Positions 15,492 to 24,206 of a DNA stretch of 54,866 nt are shown piece after piece (positions within the stretch are counted from its first letter, which is position 1; each line of letters begins with the position of its first letter). A program made the position numbers and the translations under genes. Origin of the DNA: Deltaproteobacteria bacterium. GTDB lineage: Bacteria; Desulfobacterota; Binatia; Binatales; Binataceae. The stretch is taken from NCBI GenBank assembly GCA_021794015.1, contig JAJYRQ010000025.1, forward strand, positions 1-54,866. Reading direction: 5' to 3'. Under the pieces are notes generated by a model that was not told where the DNA came from, searched no databases, and saw nothing but the letters and a program-made list of their open reading frames with translations.

Positions 15492-15875
15492 ATGGAAGAA
15501 CTCTCGCGCACCTTTGCCGCGCTGGCCGACGGCACCCGGCTGCGCATCCTGAACCTGCTGCTGCGAAGTCCGCTCTGCGTGTGCGAGCTGGCGCCGGTGC
15601 TCGGCCTTTCGCAGCCGCTGGTGTCGCGCCATCTGGCTTACCTGCGCAACTGCGGCTTGGTTGAGGCGCGGCGCCAGGGGGCGCGGGTGAATTACCAACT
15701 GAACTGCGGGCATAAGCAGTTGAGCCAACTGTGCCCGGTGCTGGCGCGAATCTTCGACGGGCAGCCCCTTGCGCGCACCGATCTTGCGCAGTTGTCAAAG
15801 CTCCCGCCCGGCGCGGCGGACTGCAAGCCGGCTGCACGCCGGCGGAGCCGACAGCGGATGAAATATGTCGCTTGA
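15492..15875 (+). CDS. arsR: ArsR/SmtB family arsenic-responsive transcriptional repressor
   Basis: A 127-residue winged-helix repressor. LFR-like N-terminus LSRTFAALADGTRLRILNLL, the metalloid site LCVCELA (Cys-Val-Cys at the start of the recognition-domain helix, as in E. coli-type ArsR) and recognition helix LSQPLVSRHLAYLRNCGLVE. Binding of As(III)/Sb(III) to the cysteines releases DNA (family knowledge). The C-terminal 25 residues are basic and low-complexity. It heads a plus-strand operon with the CMD-like gene and ACR3, and has its own strong promoter with palindromic operator. Confidence 0.92.
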   Translation: MEELSRTFAALADGTRLRILNLLLRSPLCVCELAPVLGLSQPLVSRHLAYLRNCGLVEARRQGARVNYQLNCGHKQLSQLCPVLARIFDGQPLARTDLAQLSKLPPGAADCKPAARRRSRQRMKYVA

Positions 15876-15894
15876 AACAGGAGGGACGAAGCAG

Positions 15895-16263
15895 ATGAGC
15901 GCTGAGATGCCGACCGTCGAACAGGTGTTTGCCAAGATAGCCGAAATGATGGGCCGGGTGCCGGCGCCGATCGAGAAGGCCGCCAAGGTTGACCAATCCC
16001 TGGTCTACGAGCATCTGCGGTCCAGGGCATATGCGATGCCGCCTGAAGGCGCCTTGGACGAAGAGACCAGGACGCTCATCTACCTGGCCGTGGCGCTGGC
16101 GTGCGGCAGCCCGGCTTGCGTCGAGGCGTGGGCTGGGAGGGTCAAGGTGCTGAAGATCGCTCCGGCCAAGGTTCTCGAAGCGCTTCATATCGCGCGCTTT
16201 GCGCTGGCCACCAAGGTAGTCTCGCAGGCCGGGCCGCTCTTCGAGGCGTTGTTGAAGGCCTGA
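15895..16263 (+). CDS. Carboxymuconolactone decarboxylase/AhpD-like family protein
   Basis: A 122-residue single-domain helical protein of the CMD/AhpD superfamily (residues 40-115: RTLIYLAVALACGSPACVEA, then VKVLKIAPAKVLEALHIARF). The two cysteines are spaced C-x4-C (ACGSPAC) rather than the C-x2-C of peroxidase-active AhpD, so redox activity is uncertain. I chose ATG 15895 because GGAGGG lies 8 bases upstream; an earlier ATG overlaps the end of arsR. Its position between arsR and ACR3 suggests a role in arsenic detoxification, for example as a thiol-redox helper. The nearby pca genes are on the other strand, so it is unlikely to be pcaC. Confidence 0.8.
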   Translation: MSAEMPTVEQVFAKIAEMMGRVPAPIEKAAKVDQSLVYEHLRSRAYAMPPEGALDEETRTLIYLAVALACGSPACVEAWAGRVKVLKIAPAKVLEALHIARFALATKVVSQAGPLFEALLKA

Positions 16264-16426
16264 GAATGGGCTGCCGTTGCCACCGCCGCGCGCCACTTTC
16301 GAAGCGGTCCCGCGCCAGGCCGAGCGCGTATCAACTTCGGCTGGCCTTAACCGGTCCGGGCGCAGCCGGCGGTGACAAAGGGTGACGCGTCTCCAATGGG
16401 GAATCAGCGATCAGAAGAGAAGGAAA

Positions 16427-17644
16427 ATGAGGCATGATTTAGAAGCAGTAACTGCGGGCCCGGTCGGCGCGATCGGCGTGCCGGCCGCGGTCCGCCGGCT
16501 TTCATTTCTGGATCGTTTCCTGACGCTGTGGATTTTCCTGGCGATGGCGCTCGGGGTTGGGCTCGGCTATTTCGCGCCTGACACCAAGGCGCTTATCGAC
16601 CGGCTGAGTATCGGCACTACGTCAATCCCGATCGCGGCGGGTCTGATTCTGATGATGTATCCGCCGCTGGCCAAGGTGAACTACGATGAGTTGGGCGAGG
16701 TGTTCCGCAACTGGAAGGTGCTTGGGCTGTCGCTGGTTCAGAACTGGCTGGTAGGCCCGGTGCTGATGTTCGCGCTGGCGGTGCTCTTTCTGCGCGGCCA
16801 CCCGGCATACATGGTCGGTCTCATCATGATCGGGTTGGCCCGCTGCATCGCGATGGTAATCGTGTGGAACGACCTTGCGCGAGGGGATGCGGAGTACTGC
16901 GCGGGGTTGGTGGCCTTCAATTCCATCTTCCAGGTTCTTTTCTACTCGGTCTACGCCTTTATTTTTGTGACCGTGGTGCCGCGCTGGCTGGGGTTGGAAG
17001 GCGGGGTTGTGCAGGTGACGATTGGCGAGATCGCCGAAAGCGTCGGGATTTACCTGGGCGTACCCTTTGCCGCCGGGCTGGTCACCTGGGCGGTGCTGAC
17101 CAAGGCGCGGGGCAAACGCTGGTACCGGGAGCGTTTCATCCCGAAGATCAGTCCCATTACGCTGGTCGCGCTGCTCTTCACGATCGTGGTGATGTTCTCG
17201 CTGAAGGGGGAAGCGATCGTCGATTTGCCCCTGGACGTGGTGCGTGTCGCAATCCCGCTCTTGTTTTATTTTGTGATCATGTTTGGTCTCTCTTTCATCA
17301 TGAGCTACGCGGCAGGCGCGACTTATCCGCAAGCGGCGACGCTTTCGTTCACCGCGGCGTCGAACAATTTCGAGTTGGCAATTGCGGTTGCGGTTGCGAC
17401 CTTCGGATTGAACAGCGGCGAGGCATTCGCCGCGGTAATCGGCCCGCTGGTCGAGGTGCCGGTGCTCATCACGCTGGTGAACGCGGCGCTGTGGGCGCAG
17501 CGCAGGTACTTCCCGCAGGAGGCGGCAAGCATCGCGGCGGCACAGTGCGCAGCGTGCGGGACGACGCCGATTACGCCGCCGGGCGGCCGCGAGCCGGCAG
17601 AGCGCCGCAGGGCAGGCGAACACGACCGCCTGCGGGTAACTTAA
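16427..17644 (+). CDS. acr3: ACR3 family arsenite efflux transporter
   Basis: A 405-residue inner-membrane protein with ten predicted transmembrane segments that extrudes arsenite. The TM4 cysteine motif [19 protein letters not shown] and the later [17 protein letters not shown] motif, both conserved in Acr3, are intact. The ATG at 16427 has AAGGA just upstream; the open frame extends back to a GTG at 16382 without support. The C-terminal 45 residues form a Cys-containing (CAAC), proline/arginine-rich cytosolic tail. Third gene of the arsR operon, 163 bases after the CMD-like gene. Confidence 0.93.
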   Translation: MRHDLEAVTAGPVGAIGVPAAVRRLSFLDRFLTLWIFLAMALGVGLGYFAPDTKALIDRLSIGTTSIPIAAGLILMMYPPLAKVNYDELGEVFRNWKVLGLSLVQNWLVGPVLMFALAVLFLRGHPAYMVGLIMIGLARCIAMVIVWNDLARGDAEYCAGLVAFNSIFQVLFYSVYAFIFVTVVPRWLGLEGGVVQVTIGEIAESVGIYLGVPFAAGLVTWAVLTKARGKRWYRERFIPKISPITLVALLFTIVVMFSLKGEAIVDLPLDVVRVAIPLLFYFVIMFGLSFIMSYAAGATYPQAATLSFTAASNNFELAIAVAVATFGLNSGEAFAAVIGPLVEVPVLITLVNAALWAQRRYFPQEAASIAAAQCAACGTTPITPPGGREPAERRRAGEHDRLRVT

Positions 17645-17721
17645 CCGGCTGGCGAAGTGTCCGGGCGGCGTCGATAATACGAGGACACAGCCGAACGAGG
17701 CCCTTCGAGCGATAGCCAGGG

Positions 17722-18843
17722 ATGGCGGATAGCAGAGTAGCAAAGGACGAGCCAGGCCGCGACCGCGGCGGCGAGCGGTCGCGGCCCGCTGCCAAGCCGC
17801 GCAAGCGCAAGCTGGCTGCAGCTTTGCTTGGCGTTCTGGTAGCCGCGGTTGCGATCGCATACGTGATCGCCGCGCGGCGCCAGAATGCCGCGCCGGTCCT
17901 GACCCTTTACGGCAACGTGGACATCCGCGAGGTCCAGCTCGCTTTCAACGACTCCGAGCGGGTGGTACGGATGCTGGTCCAGGAAGGCGACAGGGTAAGG
18001 CGCGGCCAGTTGCTGGCCGAACTCGAGTCGGTCCGCTATGCGGCGCAGGTGGCGCAGGCGCAGGCTAACCTGAAGGCGCATCGGCGCGTGCTCGAGCGCA
18101 TGCTCCACGGCTCGCGCCCGGAGGAGATCGTCCAGGCGCGCTCGAACATGGAAGCGCTGCAGGGCACGCTGCGTGACGCCGAGGTGACCTACCGGCGCGA
18201 CCTCGAGCTCAGGCGCGAGGGCGTTATATCGCAGCAGACGCTCGACGACGCCGAGAGCCGGCTCAAGGAGGCGCGCGGCAACCACCAGGCCGCCCGCCAA
18301 GCCTGGATTCTCGCGGTCAAGGGGCCGCGCATCGAGGATATCCGCAACGCCCGCGCCGTGCTCGGCGCCGACCAGGCGGCGCTTAAGCTGGCCGAGCGGG
18401 AGCTGGCCGACACGCAGCTTTACGCGCCGGCCGACGGCGTAATCGAGGATCGCATCCTGGAGCCCGGCGATATGGCCGCGGCCAACGTGCCCGTGTTCAC
18501 CATGGCGCTGACCGATCCGGTCTGGGTGCGCGCCTACGTTCCCGAGCCTTTGTTGGGCAAAATCAACTTGGGGATGCACGCCGCGATCGCGACCGACAGC
18601 TTTCCCGGTAAGCTCTACCAGGGCTGGATCGGTTACATCTCGCCGACCGCCGAGTTTACGCCCAAGAACATCGAGACGCCGGAGCTACGGACGCGGCTGG
18701 TCTACCAGGTCCGCGTCTACGCCTGCAATTCCAAGGATGAGCTGAGGCTTGGGATGCCGGCCACGGTGACCATCGACCTTCTGCAAAAGGCGGGCGGCCC
18801 GCAGGCCGACTCGGCCAACCCGTGCCGCGGGGCGACTCGATGA
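17722..18843 (+). CDS. HlyD/YbhG-type periplasmic membrane-fusion protein of an ABC exporter
   Basis: A 373-residue adaptor. A Lys/Arg-rich N-terminus is followed by one membrane anchor (residues 32-50, AALLGVLVAAVAIAYVIA), a biotinyl-lipoyl-like beta domain (GNVDIREVQLAF, LVQEGDRVRRGQLLAELES), a long helical hairpin (residues 95-220) and beta-barrel segments (LYAPADGVIEDRILEPGDM). The domain order matches YbhG/EmrA-type fusion proteins that link an inner-membrane ABC transporter to an outer-membrane channel. It overlaps the ATPase gene by 4 bases; all four genes to 22878 form one operon. Confidence 0.9.
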   Translation: MADSRVAKDEPGRDRGGERSRPAAKPRKRKLAAALLGVLVAAVAIAYVIAARRQNAAPVLTLYGNVDIREVQLAFNDSERVVRMLVQEGDRVRRGQLLAELESVRYAAQVAQAQANLKAHRRVLERMLHGSRPEEIVQARSNMEALQGTLRDAEVTYRRDLELRREGVISQQTLDDAESRLKEARGNHQAARQAWILAVKGPRIEDIRNARAVLGADQAALKLAERELADTQLYAPADGVIEDRILEPGDMAAANVPVFTMALTDPVWVRAYVPEPLLGKINLGMHAAIATDSFPGKLYQGWIGYISPTAEFTPKNIETPELRTRLVYQVRVYACNSKDELRLGMPATVTIDLLQKAGGPQADSANPCRGATR

Positions 18844-20642
18844 GCGCAGGCGCGCCGCCCGGCGTCGCCCCACAGGCGCCGGCCCTAATCCTCGAGGACG
18901 TAAGCAAGCAGTTTGTCGCCGGCGGCAGAGTGGTTCAGGCGCTCGACGGCGTCAGCGCTCAGATTCGCCGCGCTTCAGTGACCGGACTTATCGGGCCCGA
19001 CGGCGCCGGCAAGACAACCTTGATGCGGCTGGTGGCCGGGCTCTTGCTGCCGCAGCGCGGTCGGATCACCGCGCTGGGGATCGACGTGCTCAAAGAGCCG
19101 CTCAAGGCGCACGAGGTGCTGGGTTACATGCCGCAGCGCTTCGGGCTGTACGAGGACTTAAGCGTCCAGGAGAACCTTGACCTTTATGCCGACCTGCACG
19201 GCGTGCCGCGCCAGGCAAGACCGCAGCGCTACGCGGAGTTGCTGGCCATGACGGGGCTTGCTCTGTTTACCCGGCGGCTGGCGGGAAGGCTTTCCGGCGG
19301 TATGAAGCAGAAGCTCGGCCTGGCCTGCGTGCTGGTCAGGCCGCCCGGGCTTTTGCTGCTGGATGAGCCGACGGTCGGCGTCGACCCGCTCTCCCGGCGC
19401 GAGCTGTGGAAGATCGTCTACCGGCTGGTCGAGGAGACGCAAACCACGGTGCTGCTCAGCACCGCCTATCTCGACGAGGCCGAGCGCTGCGACGAGGTGA
19501 TCCTGATTCACGAGGGCCGGGTGCTTGGACAAGGCCCGCCGCGCGACTTCAGCGCGCGGCTGCACGGCCGCAGCTTCGTTGTGACCGCGCCCGCCGTGAG
19601 CACGCGCCACCTCCAGGAGCGGTTGGCCGCGGCGCCCGGCGTGCTCGACGCGATCGCGCAGGGCGACCGCGTGAGGGTGGTCAGCGAAGAGGGGGCGGGC
19701 CTGGGCGAGGTCCGGCGGGCGGTGGCGGACGCGGCCGGCGTTTCCGTTGCGCCCGTGGCGGCGCGGTTCGAGGACGCCTTCGTTGTGATGCTAAGCGAGC
19801 GGGCCACGCCGGCCAAGGCGCCGCGGCCGGTGGCGGAGCACGAAAACGCCGCGGGCGCCGGGGGCGCGCAGCGTCCCGGCGTGATTGCGGTGCACAACTT
19901 GTCGCGCAGGTTCGGCGACTTCTACGCGGTCCGCAGGATAAGCTTCACGGTCGGGCGAGGCGAGATTTTCGGCCTGCTCGGCGCCAATGGCGCGGGCAAA
20001 TCGACCACCTTCCGAATGCTGTGCGGACTGCTGCCCGCCTCGGAGGGAACGCTCGAGGTGGCCGGGGTCAATCTGCGCCATGCGGCCGCCCGGGCGCGGC
20101 AGCGGATTGGCTACATGGCGCAGCGCTTCTCGCTCTACGGCAACCTTACGGTGGCTGAGAATCTGCGCTTTTTCGCGCGTGCCTACGGCTTGAGCGGCGC
20201 CGTCCGGCGGGAGCGGCTGGCCTGGGCGCTCGAGGAATTCGAACTCGGCCCCTTTGCCGACGCCACCAGTGCCGAGCTGCCGCTCGGCTTCAAGCAGCGC
20301 CTGGCGCTGGCTGCCGCGTTGATGCATCGGCCGGAAATCCTGTTTCTTGACGAGCCGACCTCGGGCGTTGACCCGCTGGGCCGCCGCGAGTTCTGGCGGC
20401 GAATCAACGCGCTTGCCGAAGAGGGGGTCACCGTGCTGGTGACGACCCACATCATGGAGGAGGCCGAGTACTGCGATCGGCTGGTGATTATGGCGGCGGG
20501 TGAAATCCTGGCCGAGGGCAGTCCGCAGGCGCTCAAGGCGCGTTTCAAGACGGCCGACAATCCGGAGCCCAGCGTCGAGGACGCCTTCGTCGCCCTGGTG
20601 GCGGCCGGTTCCGGTGTCGGCGAGGCGGCCGATGCGGCGTAG
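18840..20642 (+). CDS. ABC exporter ATP-binding protein with two fused nucleotide-binding domains (YbhF-like)
   Basis: A 600-residue protein carrying two ABC domains. The first has Walker A GPDGAGKTT, signature LSGGMKQK and Walker B LLLLDEPTVGVD. The second (from about residue 345) has Walker A GANGAGKST, a degenerate signature ELPLGFKQR and Walker B LFLDEPTSGVD. Fused NBDs with an atypical second signature are normal for YbhF. Start ATG 18840 overlaps the HlyD-like stop (ATGA). It would energise the two permeases encoded next. Exported substrates of this family include cationic drugs and ions (family knowledge); the substrate here is unknown. Confidence 0.93.
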   Translation: MSAGAPPGVAPQAPALILEDVSKQFVAGGRVVQALDGVSAQIRRASVTGLIGPDGAGKTTLMRLVAGLLLPQRGRITALGIDVLKEPLKAHEVLGYMPQRFGLYEDLSVQENLDLYADLHGVPRQARPQRYAELLAMTGLALFTRRLAGRLSGGMKQKLGLACVLVRPPGLLLLDEPTVGVDPLSRRELWKIVYRLVEETQTTVLLSTAYLDEAERCDEVILIHEGRVLGQGPPRDFSARLHGRSFVVTAPAVSTRHLQERLAAAPGVLDAIAQGDRVRVVSEEGAGLGEVRRAVADAAGVSVAPVAARFEDAFVVMLSERATPAKAPRPVAEHENAAGAGGAQRPGVIAVHNLSRRFGDFYAVRRISFTVGRGEIFGLLGANGAGKSTTFRMLCGLLPASEGTLEVAGVNLRHAAARARQRIGYMAQRFSLYGNLTVAENLRFFARAYGLSGAVRRERLAWALEEFELGPFADATSAELPLGFKQRLALAAALMHRPEILFLDEPTSGVDPLGRREFWRRINALAEEGVTVLVTTHIMEEAEYCDRLVIMAAGEILAEGSPQALKARFKTADNPEPSVEDAFVALVAAGSGVGEAADAA

Positions 20643-21756
20643 TTCGCTGATGCGCTTGCGGGGCCTGTTACGCAAGGAGTGGCTCCAGATTCTGCGCGAT
20701 CCCTCGAGCATCTCGATCGCTTTTGTACTGCCGACTCTGCTGCTCTTTCTTTTCGGCTACGGGGTTACCCTGGACGCCCGCAACGAGCCGGTCGGCCTGG
20801 TGGTGGACAATCCCGACTCGACGGCGCAGAGCGTGGTGGCGGCCTTTTATCAATCGCCCTACTTCGTCCCGGTGCAACTCGCCAGCATCCAGGAGGCCGA
20901 GGATGCCATCGCCGATCATCGGGTCAGCGCCATCCTCTGGCTGCGCAACGACTTCAGCCGCCGGCTGCTCGCGCGGGGCGATGCGCCGATCGAGCTAATC
21001 GTCAACGGGACGGACGCCAACACCGCCCGGATTGTCGAGGGCTACGTCCAGAGCGTCTGGTCGGACTGGCTGGTCAAGCTGGCCCGGATAAACGGCCGGC
21101 CGTTGGCGGTGCCGCTCTTGGTTGAACCGCGCATCTGGTTCAACCCGAGCGCGCGCAGCCGCGACTACCTGGTGCCGGGGCTGATGGCCAGCATCATGAC
21201 GCTGGTCGGGGCGCTGCTGACAGCGATGGTAGTGGCGCGGGAGTGGGAGCGCGGGACGATGGAGGCGTTGATGGTGACGCCGGTGAGCCTGACTGACATC
21301 TTTCTGGGCAAGCTGGTGCCCTACTTCCTTTTGGGGATGGGCGGGATGGCGCTGTCGGCGGGGCTGGCGTACTGGCTGTTCGCGGTGCCGCTTAGGGGCT
21401 CGGGCGTGGTGCTGATGGCAGCTTCGGCGTTGTTTCTTCTGGCGGCGCTGGGGATGGGGCTTTTGATTTCGACGGTGACCAGGGATCAGTTTGTCGCCGG
21501 CCAGGTGGCGATTATTGCGACCTACCTGCCCGCCTTCATGCTCTCGGGCTTTGTTTTCGACATCGGCAGCATGCCCTGGGGCATACGGTTTGCCACCTAC
21601 CTGGTGGCGGCGCGCTACTTTGTGAGCATTCTGCAGACGGTGTTTCTGGCCGGAGATGTCTGGGCGGTGATCTTGCCCAACGGCGCGGCGCTGCTTGCCA
21701 TGGCGATGCTTTTTCTGACGCTGGCGCGGCTGGCCTCGCGCAAGCGGCTGGAGTAA
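20632..21756 (+). CDS. ABC-2 type permease (YbhS-like)
   Basis: A 374-residue permease: a cytosolic KEWLQILRDPSSI coupling segment, a first TM (IAFVLPTLLLFLFGYGV), a large extracytoplasmic domain (residues 50-180, WFNPSARSRDYLVPG near its end) and five C-terminal TM helices with AREWERGTMEALMVTPVS between the second and third. ATG 20632 is preferred because it overlaps the ATPase stop by 11 bases and has GAGG upstream; the open frame further upstream is a shadow. It pairs with the next permease to form the heterodimeric channel. Confidence 0.92.
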   Translation: MRRSSLMRLRGLLRKEWLQILRDPSSISIAFVLPTLLLFLFGYGVTLDARNEPVGLVVDNPDSTAQSVVAAFYQSPYFVPVQLASIQEAEDAIADHRVSAILWLRNDFSRRLLARGDAPIELIVNGTDANTARIVEGYVQSVWSDWLVKLARINGRPLAVPLLVEPRIWFNPSARSRDYLVPGLMASIMTLVGALLTAMVVAREWERGTMEALMVTPVSLTDIFLGKLVPYFLLGMGGMALSAGLAYWLFAVPLRGSGVVLMAASALFLLAALGMGLLISTVTRDQFVAGQVAIIATYLPAFMLSGFVFDIGSMPWGIRFATYLVAARYFVSILQTVFLAGDVWAVILPNGAALLAMAMLFLTLARLASRKRLE

Positions 21757-21762
21757 GGCGCG

Positions 21763-22878
21763 GTGGCGGCGCTCTTGAGAATCTGGGGGCTGGTGGTCAA
21801 GGAACTGGTGTCCCTGCTCAAGGAGCCGCGCACTCGTTTCGTAATCGTGGGGCCGCCGATCATCCAGTTGATGGTCTTCGGCTACGCGGGCACGTTCGAC
21901 TTAAGCCATGCTCCCTTTGCGCTGTACAACGAAGACCGCTCGGCGCCGTCGCGCGAGCTGGCGGCCCGCTTCGAGGGATCGCCCGCCTTTGCCGAGGTCG
22001 CCCGGCTCGGCAACGACGCCGAGATGGCGCGGGTGCTAAGCGAGCGCCGTGCGCTGATGGTCTTGCACATCGGGCGCACCTTTAGCCGGGACATTCTGCG
22101 CGGCCGCTCCGCCACGGTCCAGGTGGTGGTGGACGGACGCAACTCGAACACCGCGCTCTTGGCGCTCGGTTACGCGGGCGCGATCATGACCGACTTCAAC
22201 CAGCAGTGGACGGGCGACCACGGCGGCCCGCGCGCGCCGGCCGTGCTCCAGATGCGGGCCCGCTACAATCCCAATCTCGAGTCGCGCTGGTTCATCGTAC
22301 CCGGCATCGTGGCGCTGCTGACCATGGTGGTGACCCTGGTGGTGACGGCGCTCTCCGTGGCGCGCGAGCGCGAGCTGGGCACCTTCGATCAGTTGCTGGT
22401 GACGCCGCTTAGGCCGGCGGAAATCCTGCTCGGCAAGATGGTGCCCGGCCTGGTTATCGGCTTTGTCGAGGCCAGCTTCATCAGCGCGATGGCGGTGGTC
22501 TGGTTCCAGGTGCCGCTGGTCGGCTCGCTGGGTGCGCTGGCGCTGGGCCTGGTGCTTTACACGCTGTCGGTTATCGGCGTTGGGCTGGCGGTTTCGTCGC
22601 TGGCGGTGACCCAGCAGCAGGCTTTGCTGGGGGCTTTTCTCTTCCTGGTGCCGGCGATCACGCTTTCCGGTTTTGCCACGCCGATCACCAACATGCCGTG
22701 GCTGGTCCAGGAGCTGACCCTGCTCAATCCGATGCGCTACTTCCTGCTGGTGGTCAGAGGCGTCTTTCTGGAGGGTGCCGGGGTCGCGGTGCTGCTGCCG
22801 CAGTTCTGGCCGATGGCGGTGATGGCGCTGGCAACGCTGGCCGGGGCGGCCTGGATGTTTCGCCGCCGGCTTTACTGA
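21763..22878 (+). CDS. ABC-2 type permease (YbhR-like)
   Basis: A 371-residue paralogue of the preceding permease: KELVSLLKEPRTRFVIVGPP, a first TM, an extracytoplasmic domain ending RYNPNLESRWFIVPG, and five TM helices with ARERELGTFDQLLVTPLRPA. It starts with GTG at 21763, six bases after the previous stop, with GGAG across that junction. Last gene of the exporter operon; it converges on ackA. Confidence 0.92.
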   Translation: MAALLRIWGLVVKELVSLLKEPRTRFVIVGPPIIQLMVFGYAGTFDLSHAPFALYNEDRSAPSRELAARFEGSPAFAEVARLGNDAEMARVLSERRALMVLHIGRTFSRDILRGRSATVQVVVDGRNSNTALLALGYAGAIMTDFNQQWTGDHGGPRAPAVLQMRARYNPNLESRWFIVPGIVALLTMVVTLVVTALSVARERELGTFDQLLVTPLRPAEILLGKMVPGLVIGFVEASFISAMAVVWFQVPLVGSLGALALGLVLYTLSVIGVGLAVSSLAVTQQQALLGAFLFLVPAITLSGFATPITNMPWLVQELTLLNPMRYFLLVVRGVFLEGAGVAVLLPQFWPMAVMALATLAGAAWMFRRRLY

Positions 22879-22882
22879 GGGA

Positions 22883-22908
22883 ACGGGCGGGCGCGCTGGA
22901 CGGCCCGT
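22883..22908. terminator. Short stem-loop in the exporter/ackA convergent gap
   Basis: ACGGGC (22883-22888) and GCCCGT (22903-22908) can pair around a 14-base loop between the converging permease and ackA genes. There is no T-run, so bidirectional termination is only a possibility. Confidence 0.22.
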
Positions 22909-24116
22909 CAACCGGCAAGTAATCGTGCCGCGGCGCGCGCGATGTAAAGTTCCTCGTCGAGCGGGATTACCTGAACCTTTACCGGAGAGTCGTCGGTACT
23001 GATGGACGCCTCGCCGGCGCCGGCGGCGGCGTTTTTGCCTGGGTCGAGGATGATCCCCAGCCGCTTAAGCCCGGCGCATACCTCGGCTCGCACCAGAGCC
23101 GAATGCTCGCCGATCCCGCCGGCGAAGATAACGGCGTCGGCGCCTCCCAGGACCGCCAGGTAGGCGCCGATGTATTTGCGCACGCGGTAGCAGAACATCC
23201 GGATGGCCAGCGCCGCCGGCCCCTGAGGATCGCGCGCCGCTTCGGCCTCGAGCTCGCGCATGTCAGCCGAAAGCTCCGAGACGCCGAGCAGCCCCGATTG
23301 TTCGTCGAGCAGCCGCTCCACTTCGGCCAACGAAAGTTTCTCGCTGCGGGCAAGGTAACCGACGATGGCCGGGTCCAGGTCGCCCGAGCGCCGGGCCATC
23401 ATCAGCCCTTCAAGCGGAGTCAGGCCCATCGAGGTATCGACCGAACGCCCGGCGGCAACCGCACAGGCCGAGCATCCGGCCCCAAGCTGCAGGGTGACGA
23501 GGTCGAGCTGCTCGGGCGCAACCCCTGTCAGTTCGGCGTACCGTTCGAGCATGTAGGCATGGCCGATTCCGTGGAAGCCGAAGCGGCGGATGCCGCGCCG
23601 CGCGGCAAGGCTTCGCGGCAAGGCGTAGCTCTGCGCATGCTCCGGCATGGTCTGGTGGAAGGCGGTGTCGGTCACCACCACTGCGCGCACGCCGGCAAGG
23701 CGCTCTCCCGCCGCGCGCACTACGGCTAGCGCCGCAGGGTTGTGCAGCGGCGCAAAAACGCTGGCCTGCTCGATGGCTGCGATGGTCTCGTCCCCTACGA
23801 GCGCCGGCGCCACCAGGCGCTCGCCGCCGTGGACTACCCGGTGGGCGCATCCGTCGAGCCTCCGGAGCGGCGCGCCCAGGGATGACTCCAGCCAGTCAAG
23901 GGCAAAGCAGGCGGCGCCGGCATGGTCGCCGAGTGGCTTGTTTCCTGTCGCCGGGGCGCCGCCGGCCGGGCCGGCGTGGAAGGCGTAGCGCGCCTGCCGG
24001 CCGATCTCTTCGACCGCGCCGCGCGCCAGCGTCCGGCGGCTCACCAAGCCGGTGTCAAGTTCTACCAGCTCGAACTTGAGCGAGGAGCTGCCGCAGTTGA
24101 AGACCAGAATCCGCAT
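22908..24116 (-). CDS. ackA: Acetate/propionate family kinase (AckA)
   Basis: A 402-residue acetate kinase, making acetate and ATP from acetyl phosphate. Substrate-site residues are present: FNCGSSSLKFEL (Asn, Ser, Ser, Lys), HRVVHGGERL, FAPLHNPA, VTDTAFHQTMP, RRFGFHGIGH and SVDTSMGLTPLEG. The canonical HLGNG loop reads QLGAG, as in a known subset of the family, so two nucleotide-site residues differ. It lies 90 bases downstream of the phosphoketolase gene on the same strand, the usual pairing in which phosphoketolase supplies the acetyl phosphate. Confidence 0.93.
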   Translation of the reverse strand: MRILVFNCGSSSLKFELVELDTGLVSRRTLARGAVEEIGRQARYAFHAGPAGGAPATGNKPLGDHAGAACFALDWLESSLGAPLRRLDGCAHRVVHGGERLVAPALVGDETIAAIEQASVFAPLHNPAALAVVRAAGERLAGVRAVVVTDTAFHQTMPEHAQSYALPRSLAARRGIRRFGFHGIGHAYMLERYAELTGVAPEQLDLVTLQLGAGCSACAVAAGRSVDTSMGLTPLEGLMMARRSGDLDPAIVGYLARSEKLSLAEVERLLDEQSGLLGVSELSADMRELEAEAARDPQGPAALAIRMFCYRVRKYIGAYLAVLGGADAVIFAGGIGEHSALVRAEVCAGLKRLGIILDPGKNAAAGAGEASISTDDSPVKVQVIPLDEELYIARAAARLLAG

Positions 24117-24206
24117 GACCGGCCTAGCTCGACCGCCGCCTGGCCGGCGGGCTGCCGGCCGTTGTGCCGCCGCCTGGCCGGGGGCCTGGCAAGCGCCGGC
24201 GAGGCG

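Noticed and set aside
15895..16263. CMD-like gene as pcaC (4-carboxymuconolactone decarboxylase) of the neighbouring pca genes
   Set aside because: It is on the opposite strand from pcaHGB, sits inside the arsR operon and has a C-x4-C pair not typical of PcaC.
15247..16296. N-terminal extension of pcaH across arsR and the CMD-like gene
   Set aside because: The extension is antisense to two real genes and has no conservation; pcaH starts at 15246.
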